A stretch of DNA of 64,000 nucleotides from Collinsella sp. (GTDB lineage: Bacteria > Actinomycetota > Coriobacteriia > Coriobacteriales > Coriobacteriaceae): NCBI GenBank assembly GCA_019425015.1, contig JAHYYJ010000002.1, positions 62,001-126,000 on the forward strand. Direction: 5' to 3'. Below the pieces are notes generated by a model, which was given only the letters and a program-made list of their open reading frames with translations, did not search any database and was not told where the DNA came from. Shown in pieces: positions 1-8,164 of the stretch. The position numbers and the translations under genes were made by a program. Each line of letters starts with the position of its first letter. Positions within the stretch are counted from its first letter, which is position 1.

Positions 1-1773
1 CGCCGTCTGTATGACGCCGGCGCCGCATCGCTCAAGCTCGAGGGCCGCATGAAGGCTCCCGATTACGTGTATTCCATCGTCGACGTGTATCGTCATCAGA
101 TTGACGATATGCTGGCCGATGTTTCGACCTCTAAGGACGAGGAAGCCGCCCGTCAGCGCCAGCTCAAGCGCTGCTTTAACCGTGACTTTACGCACGCCTA
201 CCAAGACGGCACCTCGGGTGACGAGATGATGAGTTACGAGCGCTCCAACAACCGCGGCCAGATCGTGGGCACGGTGCTCGGCAGCCGCCTGGCCAACCGC
301 GATGTGCGCGGACTCAAGCCCGACGACCGCCGTCGCCGCGCCGCCATCGCCCGCATTGAGTTGTTTGAGCCCGTGGGCAAGGGCGACCTGCTGGAGCTTC
401 GCCACGACGATGAGTTCGACCAGTTCCTGACCACCATCGCCGCCGATGATGCCGCTGCCGGCGATGTTATCGAGTGTCGCGTGCCCCGTAGCATGCCCGA
501 GGGCTGCCGCGTGCGCGTGATTCGAAGCCAGCGCGCTATTGACGCTGCCAGCGCCGCGCTCAAGCGCGATGTGCTGCGCCGCCGAGCTGTTGATGTATCC
601 GTCGTGGCGCGCCTGGGCGAGCCGTTTGCCGTCACACTCACCTGCTGCGACGACCCTTCGCTTACGGCCACGGCCACGGGCTTTATTGTCGAAGCCGCCA
701 AGACCCGTGCGGTCGAGGCGTCCGATCTGGTTGAGCACGTCGGCCGCATGGGTTCCTCTCCCTTTGAGGCTGCGAGCTTTGAGGTGGCGCTCGATGAGGG
801 CTGTGGCATGGGTTTCTCCGCCGTACATAAGGTGCGCGCCGCCGCTTGCAAGGCACTGGAAGAGGCCATTCTGGCGCCGTACGCGGAGCGCGCGAAAACG
901 CTCGAGCTGCCGGCGATTGTCACCAGTGATTCCCGCCCCGCGCCCGAGCACTACCGCGACGAGCCGCAGATCTGCGCCACCGTCACCTCGCTCGAGGCCG
1001 CCGAGGCAGCGCGGGCGGAGGGTGCAACGCGCATCTACATGACCACCGACGCGCTCGATGCGGCCAAGCTCTCCCCCGCCGATACGTTTGAGCAGGGCAT
1101 CGTACCCGTGCTCGATGAGGTCTGCCGCGCCGTTGGCCACGTCCGCGTTGACCCATGGGTTGTTGCTGGCGCCACGGTCGCTATTGGCAACATCTCTGAG
1201 CTTGCCCTGGCCGCCCAGGTTGGCGCCACGGCCGAGATTCGCTCTTGCCTGCCGGTGCACAACACGCCCTGCATGGAGGCACTCGCCGAACGCGGAGCCG
1301 GCGCGTTTTGGCTCTCGCCCGAGATCACGCTCGACGAGATTGTCTCGCTCGGCGCCGCCGCGCCCGCGGCTCTGGGCATCACCGTCTTTGGCCGCCCGCG
1401 CGTCATGACAAGCGAGCATTGCATTCTGCAGGTTGCCAACGGTTGCATCCACGATTGTGCCAGCTGCCGCCTGCGTGCCCGTAAGCTCTCGCTCAAGAAT
1501 ATCGACGGAAAGGTCATGCCCGTCCGCACCGACATCCACGGCCGCTCTCGCCTGTACGACGCCTACCCCATCGACCTCACACCGCAGGTTCCACAGCTGC
1601 TCGACGCCGGCGTGCGCCGTCTCATGGTGGACGGAACGCTGCTCGAGACGGATGAGGTGGGCCGTGCCGTCGCCCGCGTCCGTCGCGCCGTTGAGGCCGC
1701 GCAGGCCGGTCGCAAGCCCGCCGCCCGCCTACGCGGGGCGACCTCGGGCTGCATGTTTGTGGGAATTAGCTAA
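1..1773 (+). CDS. U32 peptidase-family protein, probable RNA C/U hydroxylase (5' end outside window)
   Basis: The reading frame is open from the first base, so the gene starts upstream of the window; 590 residues are visible. The signature LEGRMK lies at visible residues 13-18, as in YegQ/YdcP-type U32 proteins (TrhP and RlhA), which hydroxylate pyrimidines in tRNA or 23S rRNA. A long middle part resembles the DUF3656 region of full-length RlhA-like members. Near the C-terminus, Cys482, Cys486 and Cys489 form a cluster that could bind iron-sulfur or zinc. The length and middle domain favour the RlhA type over the short TrhP type. Annotation as a peptidase would be historical. It is followed after 15 nt by a pseudouridine synthase gene, so the two RNA-modification genes are probably co-transcribed. 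Confidence 0.85.
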   Translation, partial: RRLYDAGAASLKLEGRMKAPDYVYSIVDVYRHQIDDMLADVSTSKDEEAARQRQLKRCFNRDFTHAYQDGTSGDEMMSYERSNNRGQIVGTVLGSRLANRDVRGLKPDDRRRRAAIARIELFEPVGKGDLLELRHDDEFDQFLTTIAADDAAAGDVIECRVPRSMPEGCRVRVIRSQRAIDAASAALKRDVLRRRAVDVSVVARLGEPFAVTLTCCDDPSLTATATGFIVEAAKTRAVEASDLVEHVGRMGSSPFEAASFEVALDEGCGMGFSAVHKVRAAACKALEEAILAPYAERAKTLELPAIVTSDSRPAPEHYRDEPQICATVTSLEAAEAARAEGATRIYMTTDALDAAKLSPADTFEQGIVPVLDEVCRAVGHVRVDPWVVAGATVAIGNISELALAAQVGATAEIRSCLPVHNTPCMEALAERGAGAFWLSPEITLDEIVSLGAAAPAALGITVFGRPRVMTSEHCILQVANGCIHDCASCRLRARKLSLKNIDGKVMPVRTDIHGRSRLYDAYPIDLTPQVPQLLDAGVRRLMVDGTLLETDEVGRAVARVRRAVEAAQAGRKPAARLRGATSGCMFVGIS

Positions 1774-1788
1774 CCGAAAGGCTTACAC

Positions 1789-2448
1789 GTGAACGAAGAA
1801 CCTCAAGTCCTCTACTGCGACGCCTGGCTCATGGCCATCGACAAGCCTGCCGGCATAATCGTCCACGGCGATGGCACCGGCGAGCGCACGCTCACCGACT
1901 ACGCCAGCGACCTGCTGCTGGCGATGGGCGACGGCTTTGCCGCGACCGACATGCAGCCGCTCAACCGCTTGGACCGTGACACCACCGGCGTGGTGCTGTT
2001 CTCACTCGACAAGCAGACGCAGCCCGCCTTTGATCAGATGATCATCGACCACGCGTTCGAAAAGCACTACCTGGCGCTGGCCGAGGGCAAGATCGACTGG
2101 AACGAAAAGCTCATCGACAAGCCCATCGCCCGCGACCGTCACGACAGTCGAAAGATGCGCGTCGGCGCCAGCGGCAAGCCGTCTCAAACACGCGTAAAGG
2201 TGCTCAAGCGTCTTAAGAGCCGTCGAGGCCTGCCCACGCGCTCGTATATTGATGTCGAGCTGCTCACCGGCCGCAAGCATCAGATTCGCGTGCACCTGGC
2301 AAGCGAGCATCATCCCCTGGTTGGCGACGACCTGTACGGAACGCCGCGCCCCTGCGGCCTCATGCTCCATGCCCACAGCGTGTCCTTTACGCATCCCGTA
2401 ACCGGCGAGCACATCCACATCGAAGCCCCCTGCCCCTGGGAGCCCTAA
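1789..2448 (+). CDS. RluA-family pseudouridine synthase
   Basis: This 219-residue protein isomerises uridine to pseudouridine in rRNA or tRNA. It carries the RluA motif RLDRDTTG with the presumed catalytic Asp62, followed by the family segments LTGRKHQIRVHL and HPLVGDDLYG. There is no N-terminal S4 domain, so it resembles the short RluA/RluC-like members. The start is a GTG 15 nt after the preceding stop, with CGAAAGG as ribosome-binding site. It ends at a hairpin terminator that begins inside the stop codon. The exact target uridine cannot be read from the sequence. Confidence 0.9.
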   Translation: MNEEPQVLYCDAWLMAIDKPAGIIVHGDGTGERTLTDYASDLLLAMGDGFAATDMQPLNRLDRDTTGVVLFSLDKQTQPAFDQMIIDHAFEKHYLALAEGKIDWNEKLIDKPIARDRHDSRKMRVGASGKPSQTRVKVLKRLKSRRGLPTRSYIDVELLTGRKHQIRVHLASEHHPLVGDDLYGTPRPCGLMLHAHSVSFTHPVTGEHIHIEAPCPWEP

Positions 2449-2485
2449 ACCACCACAAAGGGGACAAGCACCTTTATGGTGGTTT
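2447..2485 (+). terminator. Terminator after the pseudouridine synthase
   Basis: A 15-bp inverted repeat (AAACCACCACAAAGG with CCTTTATGGTGGTTT, one mismatch) starts in the TAA stop codon and ends in a short T run. The loop holds GGGACAAGCA, so this belongs to the same broad type of GGGAC-containing hairpin seen around 23.1 and 24.35 kb. Confidence 0.7.
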
Positions 2486-2516
2486 TGCCGCAATGGCTCA
2501 GCCGCGGTCCCAAAAC

Positions 2517-2735
2517 GTCTCGATCTGTAACAGTTAGAACCCATTTTCCGGTCTATCTGTTACAGATCGAGACATTCGAATCCCCTCAAGGGAATAATCT
2601 CAATCTGTAACAGTAACTCGGCAAAATCAGTCCCAGATGTTACAGATTGAGACAAAGGGGCGGCGCGGTTCGTAAGTATCTCGATCTGTAACACCTAGCC
2701 CACTTTTAACGGTCCAGTTGTTACAGACTTAGACA
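2517..2735. repeat. Array of three related hairpins, period about 81 bp
   Basis: Three imperfect copies of a 55-57 bp palindromic unit lie at 2517-2573, 2598-2653 and 2679-2733. Unit 1 has perfect 17-bp arms (GTCTCGATCTGTAACAG and its complement) and unit 2 has perfect 15-bp arms; unit 3 has a few mismatches. The loops are also related (TAGAACCCATTTTCCGGTC in unit 1, TAGCCCACTTTTAACGGTC in unit 3). About 24 bp of unrelated sequence separates the units. The array is bounded by terminators on both sides, so it is probably in a transcriptionally quiet gap. Confidence 0.85.
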
Positions 2736-2750
2736 AACCGGCAGACAACG

Positions 2751-2786
2751 AAAGCGGCAACGCCCGTAATGGACGTTGCCGCTTTT
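2751..2786 (-). terminator. Bidirectional terminator
   Basis: Perfect 12-bp stem AAAGCGGCAACG / CGTTGCCGCTTT with an 11-nt loop lies between the convergent transcripts of the hairpin-array side and the DeoR gene. The T-rich tail is better on the plus strand, but position fits termination of the minus-strand DeoR gene too. Confidence 0.7.
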
Positions 2787-2825
2787 CTATTGAGAAAACT
2801 AAATGGTTTTGACCTTGCCCCGCCG

Positions 2826-3572
2826 CTAGACCGCGACGACGTTGTCCATTGCCCGGTACTTGGCGGGCACCTCGCCCGCGGTGATGATCGTTGCATCGCG
2901 GAAGTCCGCGAACTTGACGGGCGCCACCATGCCAAATTTACTGGCGTCCGAGATTACGAAGCGCTTGGCCGTATGGCGCATCGAGATACGCTTTACTTGC
3001 GCCTCCTCGATATCGGGCGCCGTGAAGCCCTGCTCGGCGGCAATGCCGTTAGAGCCCCAAAAGCCACAGTTGAAGTTGTAGCGGTCTAAGGTTGCCAAGG
3101 CATCGGGGCCAACGAGCGCCTCGGTCTCGGGTTTGAGCTCGCCACCCAGCACCACGGTACGCATGCCGCGCAAAGCAAGGCGTTGAGCATGGAGCACGGA
3201 ATCGGTCACATAGGTGACATCTTCAAGGTGTGGAAGATGCTCGATGAGCCTGAGCGTCGTCGAACCCGAGTCGATGTATACAAAGCTCTCGGGCTCCACA
3301 AGTGCCGCCGCACGGGCGCAGATACGCTCCTTGTCGTCGTTATGGAGGTCGCTGCGCTCATTAAGCGTTAGGTCGCGCGTCACGTGCGCGCGCTCCAGAC
3401 TTGTCGCGCCTCCGTGCACCTTGGCGATACGGTGTGCTCGGTCGAGCGTCTGCAGGTCGCGCCGAATGGTAGACGCCGTCACGCCCAGGGCTTCGGCAAG
3501 CTCCGGCACGGTAACCGAGCCGGTCTGCTGAACCATCGACACGATCGCGTTGAGCCTATCTTCCGCTAGCAT
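2826..3572 (-). CDS. DeoR/GlpR-family transcriptional regulator
   Basis: This 248-residue protein has an N-terminal winged helix-turn-helix (residues about 1-57, with VPELAEALGVTASTIRRDL) and a C-terminal DeoR sensor domain of the ribose-5-phosphate-isomerase-like fold (SGSTTLRLIEHL, VLGGELKPETEALVGP). Family members usually repress sugar or sugar-alcohol genes and respond to a phosphorylated intermediate. It follows the dehydrogenase gene by only 3 nt, so the two form an operon and the regulator probably controls that operon. The inverted repeat at 4706-4739 upstream of the operon is a plausible operator. The inducer is not evident. Confidence 0.9.
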   Translation of the reverse strand: MLAEDRLNAIVSMVQQTGSVTVPELAEALGVTASTIRRDLQTLDRAHRIAKVHGGATSLERAHVTRDLTLNERSDLHNDDKERICARAAALVEPESFVYIDSGSTTLRLIEHLPHLEDVTYVTDSVLHAQRLALRGMRTVVLGGELKPETEALVGPDALATLDRYNFNCGFWGSNGIAAEQGFTAPDIEEAQVKRISMRHTAKRFVISDASKFGMVAPVKFADFRDATIITAGEVPAKYRAMDNVVAV

Positions 3573-3575
3573 CGC

Positions 3576-4655
3576 TTACTCCTCCTCGGGGTACACGACT
3601 CCCCAGTCGGCGCGTAGCTTGGTCATCAGCTCCATAACATCAGAAGCATAGCCCAGAAGCTCACGCTTAGAGTCGTCGCCGGCAACGGCCTTCTCAAGAT
3701 CGGCCATCTCATAGCAAAGGGCGTAAGCCTCGGTGCCGGCGTGGACCTCCTCGCGGTGGCCGTCCGCAGTCCACACGATAGTCGCGTGATCGGCGCGCGG
3801 ATACTCGTTGACCTCGATATAGCACTTATCGAAGCTAATAATCGAGCGCTTGGGTTGCTTGGAGTGGAGCGTGAGGCCCACAACACCCAGCTGCTGCTCG
3901 GCATTACGGCAGACGATGCCGCCCGCAACGTCAACACCGGTCTCACAGGTGTTGCCCAACGAAACGACCTCAATGGGCTGGCTTGCCATAAAGAGACGCA
4001 TGACGGACAGGGCATACACGCCAATGTCGAGCATGGCACCGCCAGCAAGGTTGCGGTTGTAGAAGCGATTGGTCAGATCGCCGTACTCCTTGTAGCTACC
4101 AAAGTTGAGCTGGGCGAGGTTCATGCGACCAAACTCGCCGGCATCCATGCGACGGCGCAGCTCTTGATACAAGGGCATATGAAGCACCGTGGTAGCGTCC
4201 ATAAGGACCACGTTGTGCTCGTCGGCGATGGCACGCGCCTCGTCGAGCTCAGCGGAATTGAGGGTAATGGCTTTCTCGCAGAGCACGTGCTTGCCGGCGG
4301 CCAGCGCGTCACGCAGATAGGTGATATGCGTGTTGTGCGGCGTGGTGATATAGACGGCGTCGATGCCCGGATCGGCGTAGAGGTCCTCAACCGATTCATA
4401 GACCTTCTCGATGCCATACTGCTCTGCAAAAGCCTGAGCCTTGGACAGCGTACGGTTGGCGACGCCCGCAAGCTTGCGGCCGGCAAGAGCGAGAGACTGG
4501 GCCATCTGGTTAGCGATAACGCCGCACCCGATCACAGCCCAACGAAGCTCGGGAGCCGTAAAGATATCATCGGGGAATGGCTTGTCCTGGACCGAAGCGA
4601 ACGCTGCTTTTGCGGCTGCCGCGGAGTCGAGTGGAGCCTGCTTGGAATCTACCAT
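3576..4655 (-). CDS. Gfo/Idh/MocA-family oxidoreductase
   Basis: This is a 359-residue NAD(P)-dependent dehydrogenase. An N-terminal Rossmann fold starts at AVIGCGVIANQMAQS, followed by VLCEKAITLN, which corresponds to the family EKP motif with Ala in place of Pro, and by the GGAMLDIGVY segment of the C-terminal alpha/beta domain. I chose the ATG at 4655 because AGGAGG lies 6 nt upstream; an in-frame extension of 19 residues has no ribosome-binding site. Substrates in this family are mostly sugars, inositols or their derivatives; none can be assigned here. It is the first gene of an operon with the DeoR regulator. Confidence 0.88.
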   Translation of the reverse strand: MVDSKQAPLDSAAAAKAAFASVQDKPFPDDIFTAPELRWAVIGCGVIANQMAQSLALAGRKLAGVANRTLSKAQAFAEQYGIEKVYESVEDLYADPGIDAVYITTPHNTHITYLRDALAAGKHVLCEKAITLNSAELDEARAIADEHNVVLMDATTVLHMPLYQELRRRMDAGEFGRMNLAQLNFGSYKEYGDLTNRFYNRNLAGGAMLDIGVYALSVMRLFMASQPIEVVSLGNTCETGVDVAGGIVCRNAEQQLGVVGLTLHSKQPKRSIISFDKCYIEVNEYPRADHATIVWTADGHREEVHAGTEAYALCYEMADLEKAVAGDDSKRELLGYASDVMELMTKLRADWGVVYPEEE

Positions 4656-4705
4656 ATGTGCCTCCTGTGTCATAGAACGTCTTGCATTTCGGATAGCTCT
4701 ATATT

Positions 4706-4739
4706 CGCACAAACACGCGCGTCTGTGCGTGTTTGTGCG
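4706..4739 (-). promoter_or_regulatory. Candidate operator for the dehydrogenase/DeoR operon
   Basis: A perfect 13-bp inverted repeat (CGCACAAACACGC / GCGTGTTTGTGCG, 8-nt spacer) lies about 50 bp upstream of the dehydrogenase start. A further half-site-like TACGCACAAATGCG occurs near 4817-4831. Position and symmetry suggest a repressor site, most simply for the co-transcribed DeoR protein; this is inference. Confidence 0.5.
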
Positions 4740-4930
4740 TATCTCACCGCTAAACGGTCATTTTTGTCCCGTAAACGGCGCATCTATACGCATATTCACG
4801 CAATCCCACGCACGCAAATACGCACAAATGCGAACCGGTCATTGCTCAGAGACAGGGGCTTATGCTTAGAACTCAAAAGACAGGATGATCCGCTTCGCCT
4901 TCGCTCATGGCGCGCTGCAGCTCTAAGGAC

Positions 4931-4990
4931 CGTCCCAAACTGCCGACAGAAAAGGAACGTTCCAAACTGCAGACAGAAAAAGAACGTCCC
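4931..4990. repeat. Two-copy 27-bp tandem repeat
   Basis: Units at 4931-4957 and 4958-4984 (beginning CGTCCCAAACTGCCGACAG and CGTTCCAAACTGCAGACAG) differ at three positions and are followed by a partial third CGTCCC. No coding potential is apparent. The rest of 4740-5060 shows no gene that I recognise. Confidence 0.7.
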
Positions 4991-5062
4991 CAGGCGCCGG
5001 CATTTCAAGAGCACTCATTTAAGTCTGTCCCCAATGAGTGGGAGTAATCAGAGACCCTTTGC

Positions 5063-5094
5063 GAGGGAGGCCGGACGTGGCCTTCCTCGTTTTT
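5063..5094 (+). terminator. Terminator-like hairpin next to IS200 relic
   Basis: Stem GAGGGAGGCC / GGCCTTCCTC (one G-T pair) is followed by GTTTTT. No intact gene ends here, so the transcript it once served is gone or non-coding. The IS200 relic begins five bases after the T run. Confidence 0.6.
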
Positions 5095-5099
5095 ATTCA

Positions 5100-5302
5100 T
5101 GGACTTTAGTCCGTGCCGCGCGGCACGCGCGGCATAGAAAGCCACCCGCTCAGCGGGTGGAGGCCAATTTCCGCTACGCGACAAAAACCTTCCCCCTAGC
5201 ATGAGGATTGTTCAGGTCATCATACTAGGGGGAAGGTGATTGCTGTGGCCCAGAAAGCCAACAGCCTCGCGCACACGAAATGGCTGTGCAAGTACCGCAT
5301 CG
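5100..5302 (+). mobile_element. IS200/IS605 relic: left end plus start of tnpA
   Basis: The segment matches the intact IS200 copy at 49.9-50.5 kb in order and sequence: GACTTTAG near the tip, a hairpin CCACCCGC / GCGGGTGG (5132-5161 region), a second inverted repeat CCTTCCCCCTAG / CTAGGGGGAAGG bracketing GATTGTTCAGG, and then a GTG-started tnpA beginning AQKANSLAHTKWLCKYRI. Homology stops after about 22 codons, where a DegV-like sequence takes over. The transposase is therefore non-functional and only the left end remains. Confidence 0.8.
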
Positions 5303-5303
5303 C

Positions 5304-5522
5304 ACCGAGGTCAAGCTCATCGCCGCCATCGTCGAGAAGCACCCCAAGGTGCGCTTTGCCGCGAGCCGCACCTCGGCCCACGCCGACCTCTACGACCGCA
5401 TGGAGCAGGCCCTGTGCGAGCGCGTGGCCAACGCGGTGGAGGTCGTCCGCTCCGACATCAGCCCCGCGCTTCTTGTCCACACCGGTCCAAACCTCGTGGG
5501 TGTGGCGGTCCAGGGACTCTAG
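5304..5522 (+). pseudogene. DegV-family protein, C-terminal remnant
   Basis: About 73 residues ending in SPALLVHTGPNLVGVAVQG resemble the C-terminal end of DegV fatty-acid-binding proteins, where an HTGPG segment contacts the lipid head group. The N-terminal two-thirds of the family are missing and are replaced in frame by the IS200 tnpA fragment. A terminator follows at 5557-5606. The likely history is a deletion between an IS200 copy and a degV gene. The DegV assignment rests on a short segment and is moderate. Confidence 0.5.
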
Positions 5523-5556
5523 CGGAGGCGGGGCGTCCTGCCCCAAAAACAAATGC

Positions 5557-5606
5557 AAAAGACGAGCACTTCTTGCCGCTCAATTGGCAAGAAGCGCTCG
5601 TCTTTT
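5557..5606. terminator. Strong hairpin terminator between convergent genes
   Basis: Stem AAAAGACGAGC..TTCTTGCC pairs with GGCAAGAA..GCTCGTCTTTT, with T runs available in both directions. It would terminate the DegV remnant on the plus strand and the GH172-ROK operon on the minus strand. Confidence 0.8.
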
Positions 5607-5638
5607 CTTAACGCGTTGTATGGCGGAGAGAGCGCAAG

Positions 5639-6523
5639 TTACGCGAGCGCCCTTCTTGCCAGCTCGGCCGCGCCGAGGATTCCTTGGTCGCCGCCGCAGC
5701 CCGGGGCGCAGATGTAGCTCTCCATGTCCTTAAGCTCGGCGGTCTGGATGTAGCCACCCAGATATTCGAGGGTCTTCTTGCGGACGATGCCGTAGAGCTG
5801 CTCCTGGTGCATCACGCCGCCGCCGAGGACGATGCGGCGAGGCGAGTACATGAGCACGAGGTTCGCGCACATCTGCCCCAGATAATCCCCCTCGAGCGCC
5901 CACACCTCATCGTTGTCCGCGAGCTCGGCCGCGGGCTTTCCCCAGCGCGCGGCGATGGCGGGGCCGGAGGCGAGCCCCTCGAGACAGCTCGCGTGGCTCG
6001 GGCAGACGCAGCGTCCCTCCTCGGTGGGACGGGTCCTTACCAGCATGTGACCGGCCTCGGGGTGCAGCATGCCGTGAAGGAGTCTGCCCGCGCACATGAC
6101 GCCCGCGCCCACGCCGGTGCCGATGGTCACGTAGACGGCGTCCTCGAGCCCCTTGCAGCAGCCGAAGACCACTTCGCCGAGGCAGGCAACGTTCACGTCC
6201 GTGTCGTAGGCCACCGGAATCCCGAGGGCGTCGGCGAACGCGGCGCGAAGACCATGGCCTCGCCACGCGAGCTTGGGCGTCTGGAGGATGGAGCCGTAGC
6301 GCTCGTCGTTGGGGTCGACGCAGGTCGGGCCGAAGGCGCCGATGCCCAACGCGTCCACATCGCGGGCGGTGAACCACTCGATCATCTGCGGGACGGTCTT
6401 GGCGGGCGTAAGCGTCGGGGTCTCCATACGGTCGAGGACCTCGCCGTCGCCGGACACCACGGCACAGACCATCTTGGTCCCGCCGGCTTCGAGGGCGCCG
6501 AGCCTCATTTGCTTTTCGCTCAT
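5639..6523 (-). CDS. ROK-family sugar kinase, fructokinase-like
   Basis: This 294-residue ROK protein phosphorylates a hexose with ATP. It has the N-terminal phosphate-binding segment LEAGGTK, the catalytic region DTDVNVACLGE and VTIGTGVGAGV, and a zinc site formed by HPEAGH plus CVCPSHASC. This arrangement is typical of GmuE/ScrK-type fructokinases within ROK. AAGGAGG precedes the ATG. It is the last gene of the GH172-PTS operon, 79 nt after GH172, which fits phosphorylation of free fructose released inside the cell by a glycosidase. Glucose or mannose kinase activity cannot be excluded. Confidence 0.87.
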   Translation of the reverse strand: MSEKQMRLGALEAGGTKMVCAVVSGDGEVLDRMETPTLTPAKTVPQMIEWFTARDVDALGIGAFGPTCVDPNDERYGSILQTPKLAWRGHGLRAAFADALGIPVAYDTDVNVACLGEVVFGCCKGLEDAVYVTIGTGVGAGVMCAGRLLHGMLHPEAGHMLVRTRPTEEGRCVCPSHASCLEGLASGPAIAARWGKPAAELADNDEVWALEGDYLGQMCANLVLMYSPRRIVLGGGVMHQEQLYGIVRKKTLEYLGGYIQTAELKDMESYICAPGCGGDQGILGAAELARRALA

Positions 6524-6602
6524 GTGATCCTCCTTACAAAGGGACGCCCGCAGTCATGGTCAACCGCGGGCGCCCATAACGTTGGCTTGTTTCGAGGCGA
6601 CC

Positions 6603-7727
6603 CTACCTGGGCACGCGGTCCTGCCTTGCGGCAAACGGGGCGAGCACGGCATGCGGCTCGCTTTGGTACCAGTAGGCGACGGTGGAGATGTCGTCCTCGC
6701 GCTCGTAGAGCTTGATGTCGTCGTTGCCGAGGTCCTGGAACGTCACGCGCAGGTCCTCCTTGAACGAGATCGGGTCGGGAAGGTGCCACCTGTAGAGGCC
6801 GTGCCTGGGCAGCGCGTCGTCGTTAGTCGCGAGCATCGGATTCGGGTTCGGCTTGCCCGCGCTGAAGCGGTCGCGCGTGGCGTCGCGCGTCGAGCGGTAC
6901 GGGTAGCCGGCGAACAGCGTGTTGAAGCACTGCGCCTCGGGCAGCGCGTGGGGCGGCCTGTCGAGGAAGGCCCAGGCACCGCCGAAGTAGTCCTCGGCTC
7001 CCGTCGAGGTGACCGTGGGGAACTCCTCGTCGCCGTCGAGGAAGAACTTCATCTCGCCCTCGCCCCACCAATAGCGCTCCAGGGCGCACAGGGCCATGTA
7101 GGTGCCGACGTAGTAGCCCTTGCCGCGCACGCCGTCGAGCACGGTGTAGTCGACGCCCCTGCGGGTGCTGCGCTCGCGGTTAAAGCGGGCGTGGAAGTAC
7201 ATGGCGTCGTCCGGCACGTCGGTGAGCGCGTAGTTGAACGTGTAGAAGATGTACTTAATGAACCCGGGGTGCTCGCTCGTAAGCGTGACCTTGGCGTGCT
7301 TCCTGAAGGGCATCTCGAAGTAGCAGTTCATGCCGCCCGTCGGGTTCACGCAGATGGGCATCGAGTTGACGATGGCGCGCTCACCGAAGCCGTTGCAGAA
7401 GAAGTCGCCGACAGGGCACTCGACCGAGGGGGTCTCCTCGTCGTCCCAGTAGAAGCGCAGCACGAGGTCACGCATGACGAAGCTGCCGGCGGCGGTCTTG
7501 TCGGGGACGGTCATCCAGATGTGGCGGATGATGCCGGGGCCCTCGATGTCCGCGAGCGTGATGGTCTCGCCGGACTCAAGGGGCACGCAGCACGAGCCCT
7601 TGCGGCCGACGCCGAGGTGGCTGGCCGACATGGCGGCGCGGCCCTTCTCGCCCGTGATGTTCTCGGGGGTGATGGCGCGGCTTTCCTCACCGCCGTGCAT
7701 CCACACGTCCTTAAGGAACTCTCTCAT
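6603..7727 (-). CDS. DUF2961 / glycoside hydrolase family 172 protein
   Basis: This 374-residue protein matches the DUF2961 fold, now GH172 (segments GPGIIRHIWMT, FFCNGFG, GGMNCYFEMPF, GTGAEDYFGGAW-like TSTGAEDYFGGAW). Characterised GH172 enzymes act on alpha-D-fructofuranosidic and arabinofuranosidic bonds, including interconversion of difructose anhydride I and inulobiose. No signal peptide is visible, so it should work in the cytoplasm. It sits 12 nt after a PTS EIIA gene and before a fructokinase-like gene. I infer that it cleaves a fructose-containing di- or oligosaccharide after import, possibly phosphorylated. The start is supported by GAGGAGG. Confidence 0.85.
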   Translation of the reverse strand: MREFLKDVWMHGGEESRAITPENITGEKGRAAMSASHLGVGRKGSCCVPLESGETITLADIEGPGIIRHIWMTVPDKTAAGSFVMRDLVLRFYWDDEETPSVECPVGDFFCNGFGERAIVNSMPICVNPTGGMNCYFEMPFRKHAKVTLTSEHPGFIKYIFYTFNYALTDVPDDAMYFHARFNRERSTRRGVDYTVLDGVRGKGYYVGTYMALCALERYWWGEGEMKFFLDGDEEFPTVTSTGAEDYFGGAWAFLDRPPHALPEAQCFNTLFAGYPYRSTRDATRDRFSAGKPNPNPMLATNDDALPRHGLYRWHLPDPISFKEDLRVTFQDLGNDDIKLYEREDDISTVAYWYQSEPHAVLAPFAARQDRVPR

Positions 7728-7739
7728 CGTCGACCTCCT

Positions 7740-8138
7740 CTATTCGTCGTCGTCGCACTCGGCGGAACTGGCACCGTTCACGTAGATGATCTGCTGGCGC
7801 GCCTCGTTGACGAGGGCGTCGAAGTCGAGTTTCTCGTCGGGGCGCGCGAGCGCGACCGTCATGGCGAGCGGGAGGTTGACACCCGCGATCACGTGGATCC
7901 GGTCGGAGGCGAAGCGGGAAAAGCGCTGGTTCACGCTGCCGCCGTACGCGTCGGTGAGGACGACGACCTCGTCAGTGCCCGAAAGAGCCGCCTCGACCGC
8001 CGCGTCGAGCCCCTCGCCGTTGTCGTTCACGTAGGCGCACACGGCGTTGACGGCGTCGCCCTTACCCGTAAGGAACTCGAGGGTGTCCTTGAAGCCCTGG
8101 GCGAGAAGGGAATGGCTCGCCACAACTATCTTTCTCAT
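7740..8138 (-). CDS. PTS mannose/fructose-family EIIA
   Basis: The 132-residue EIIA of the mannose-sorbose family accepts phosphate from HPr on a histidine, here most likely His9 in VVASHSLLAQG, and passes it to EIIB. Size and single-domain form match stand-alone EIIA-Man proteins; EIIA and EIIB are not fused as they are in E. coli ManX. It lies 26 nt after the EIID gene and 12 nt before GH172, so the glycosidase is translated as part of the transporter operon. Confidence 0.9.
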   Translation of the reverse strand: MRKIVVASHSLLAQGFKDTLEFLTGKGDAVNAVCAYVNDNGEGLDAAVEAALSGTDEVVVLTDAYGGSVNQRFSRFASDRIHVIAGVNLPLAMTVALARPDEKLDFDALVNEARQQIIYVNGASSAECDDDE

Positions 8139-8164
8139 TGATTCACCAATCTCTTGGGTCGAAG

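Noticed and set aside
2517..2735. CRISPR array
   Set aside because: Three units with strong internal palindromes, related loops and only 24-bp gaps; repeats are not identical, the variable parts are homologous, and there are no cas genes.
6582..8141. 519-codon plus-strand frame across GH172 and EIIA
   Set aside because: Antisense shadow of two well-supported minus-strand genes; its product is Val/Ala/Arg/Glu-rich without motifs.
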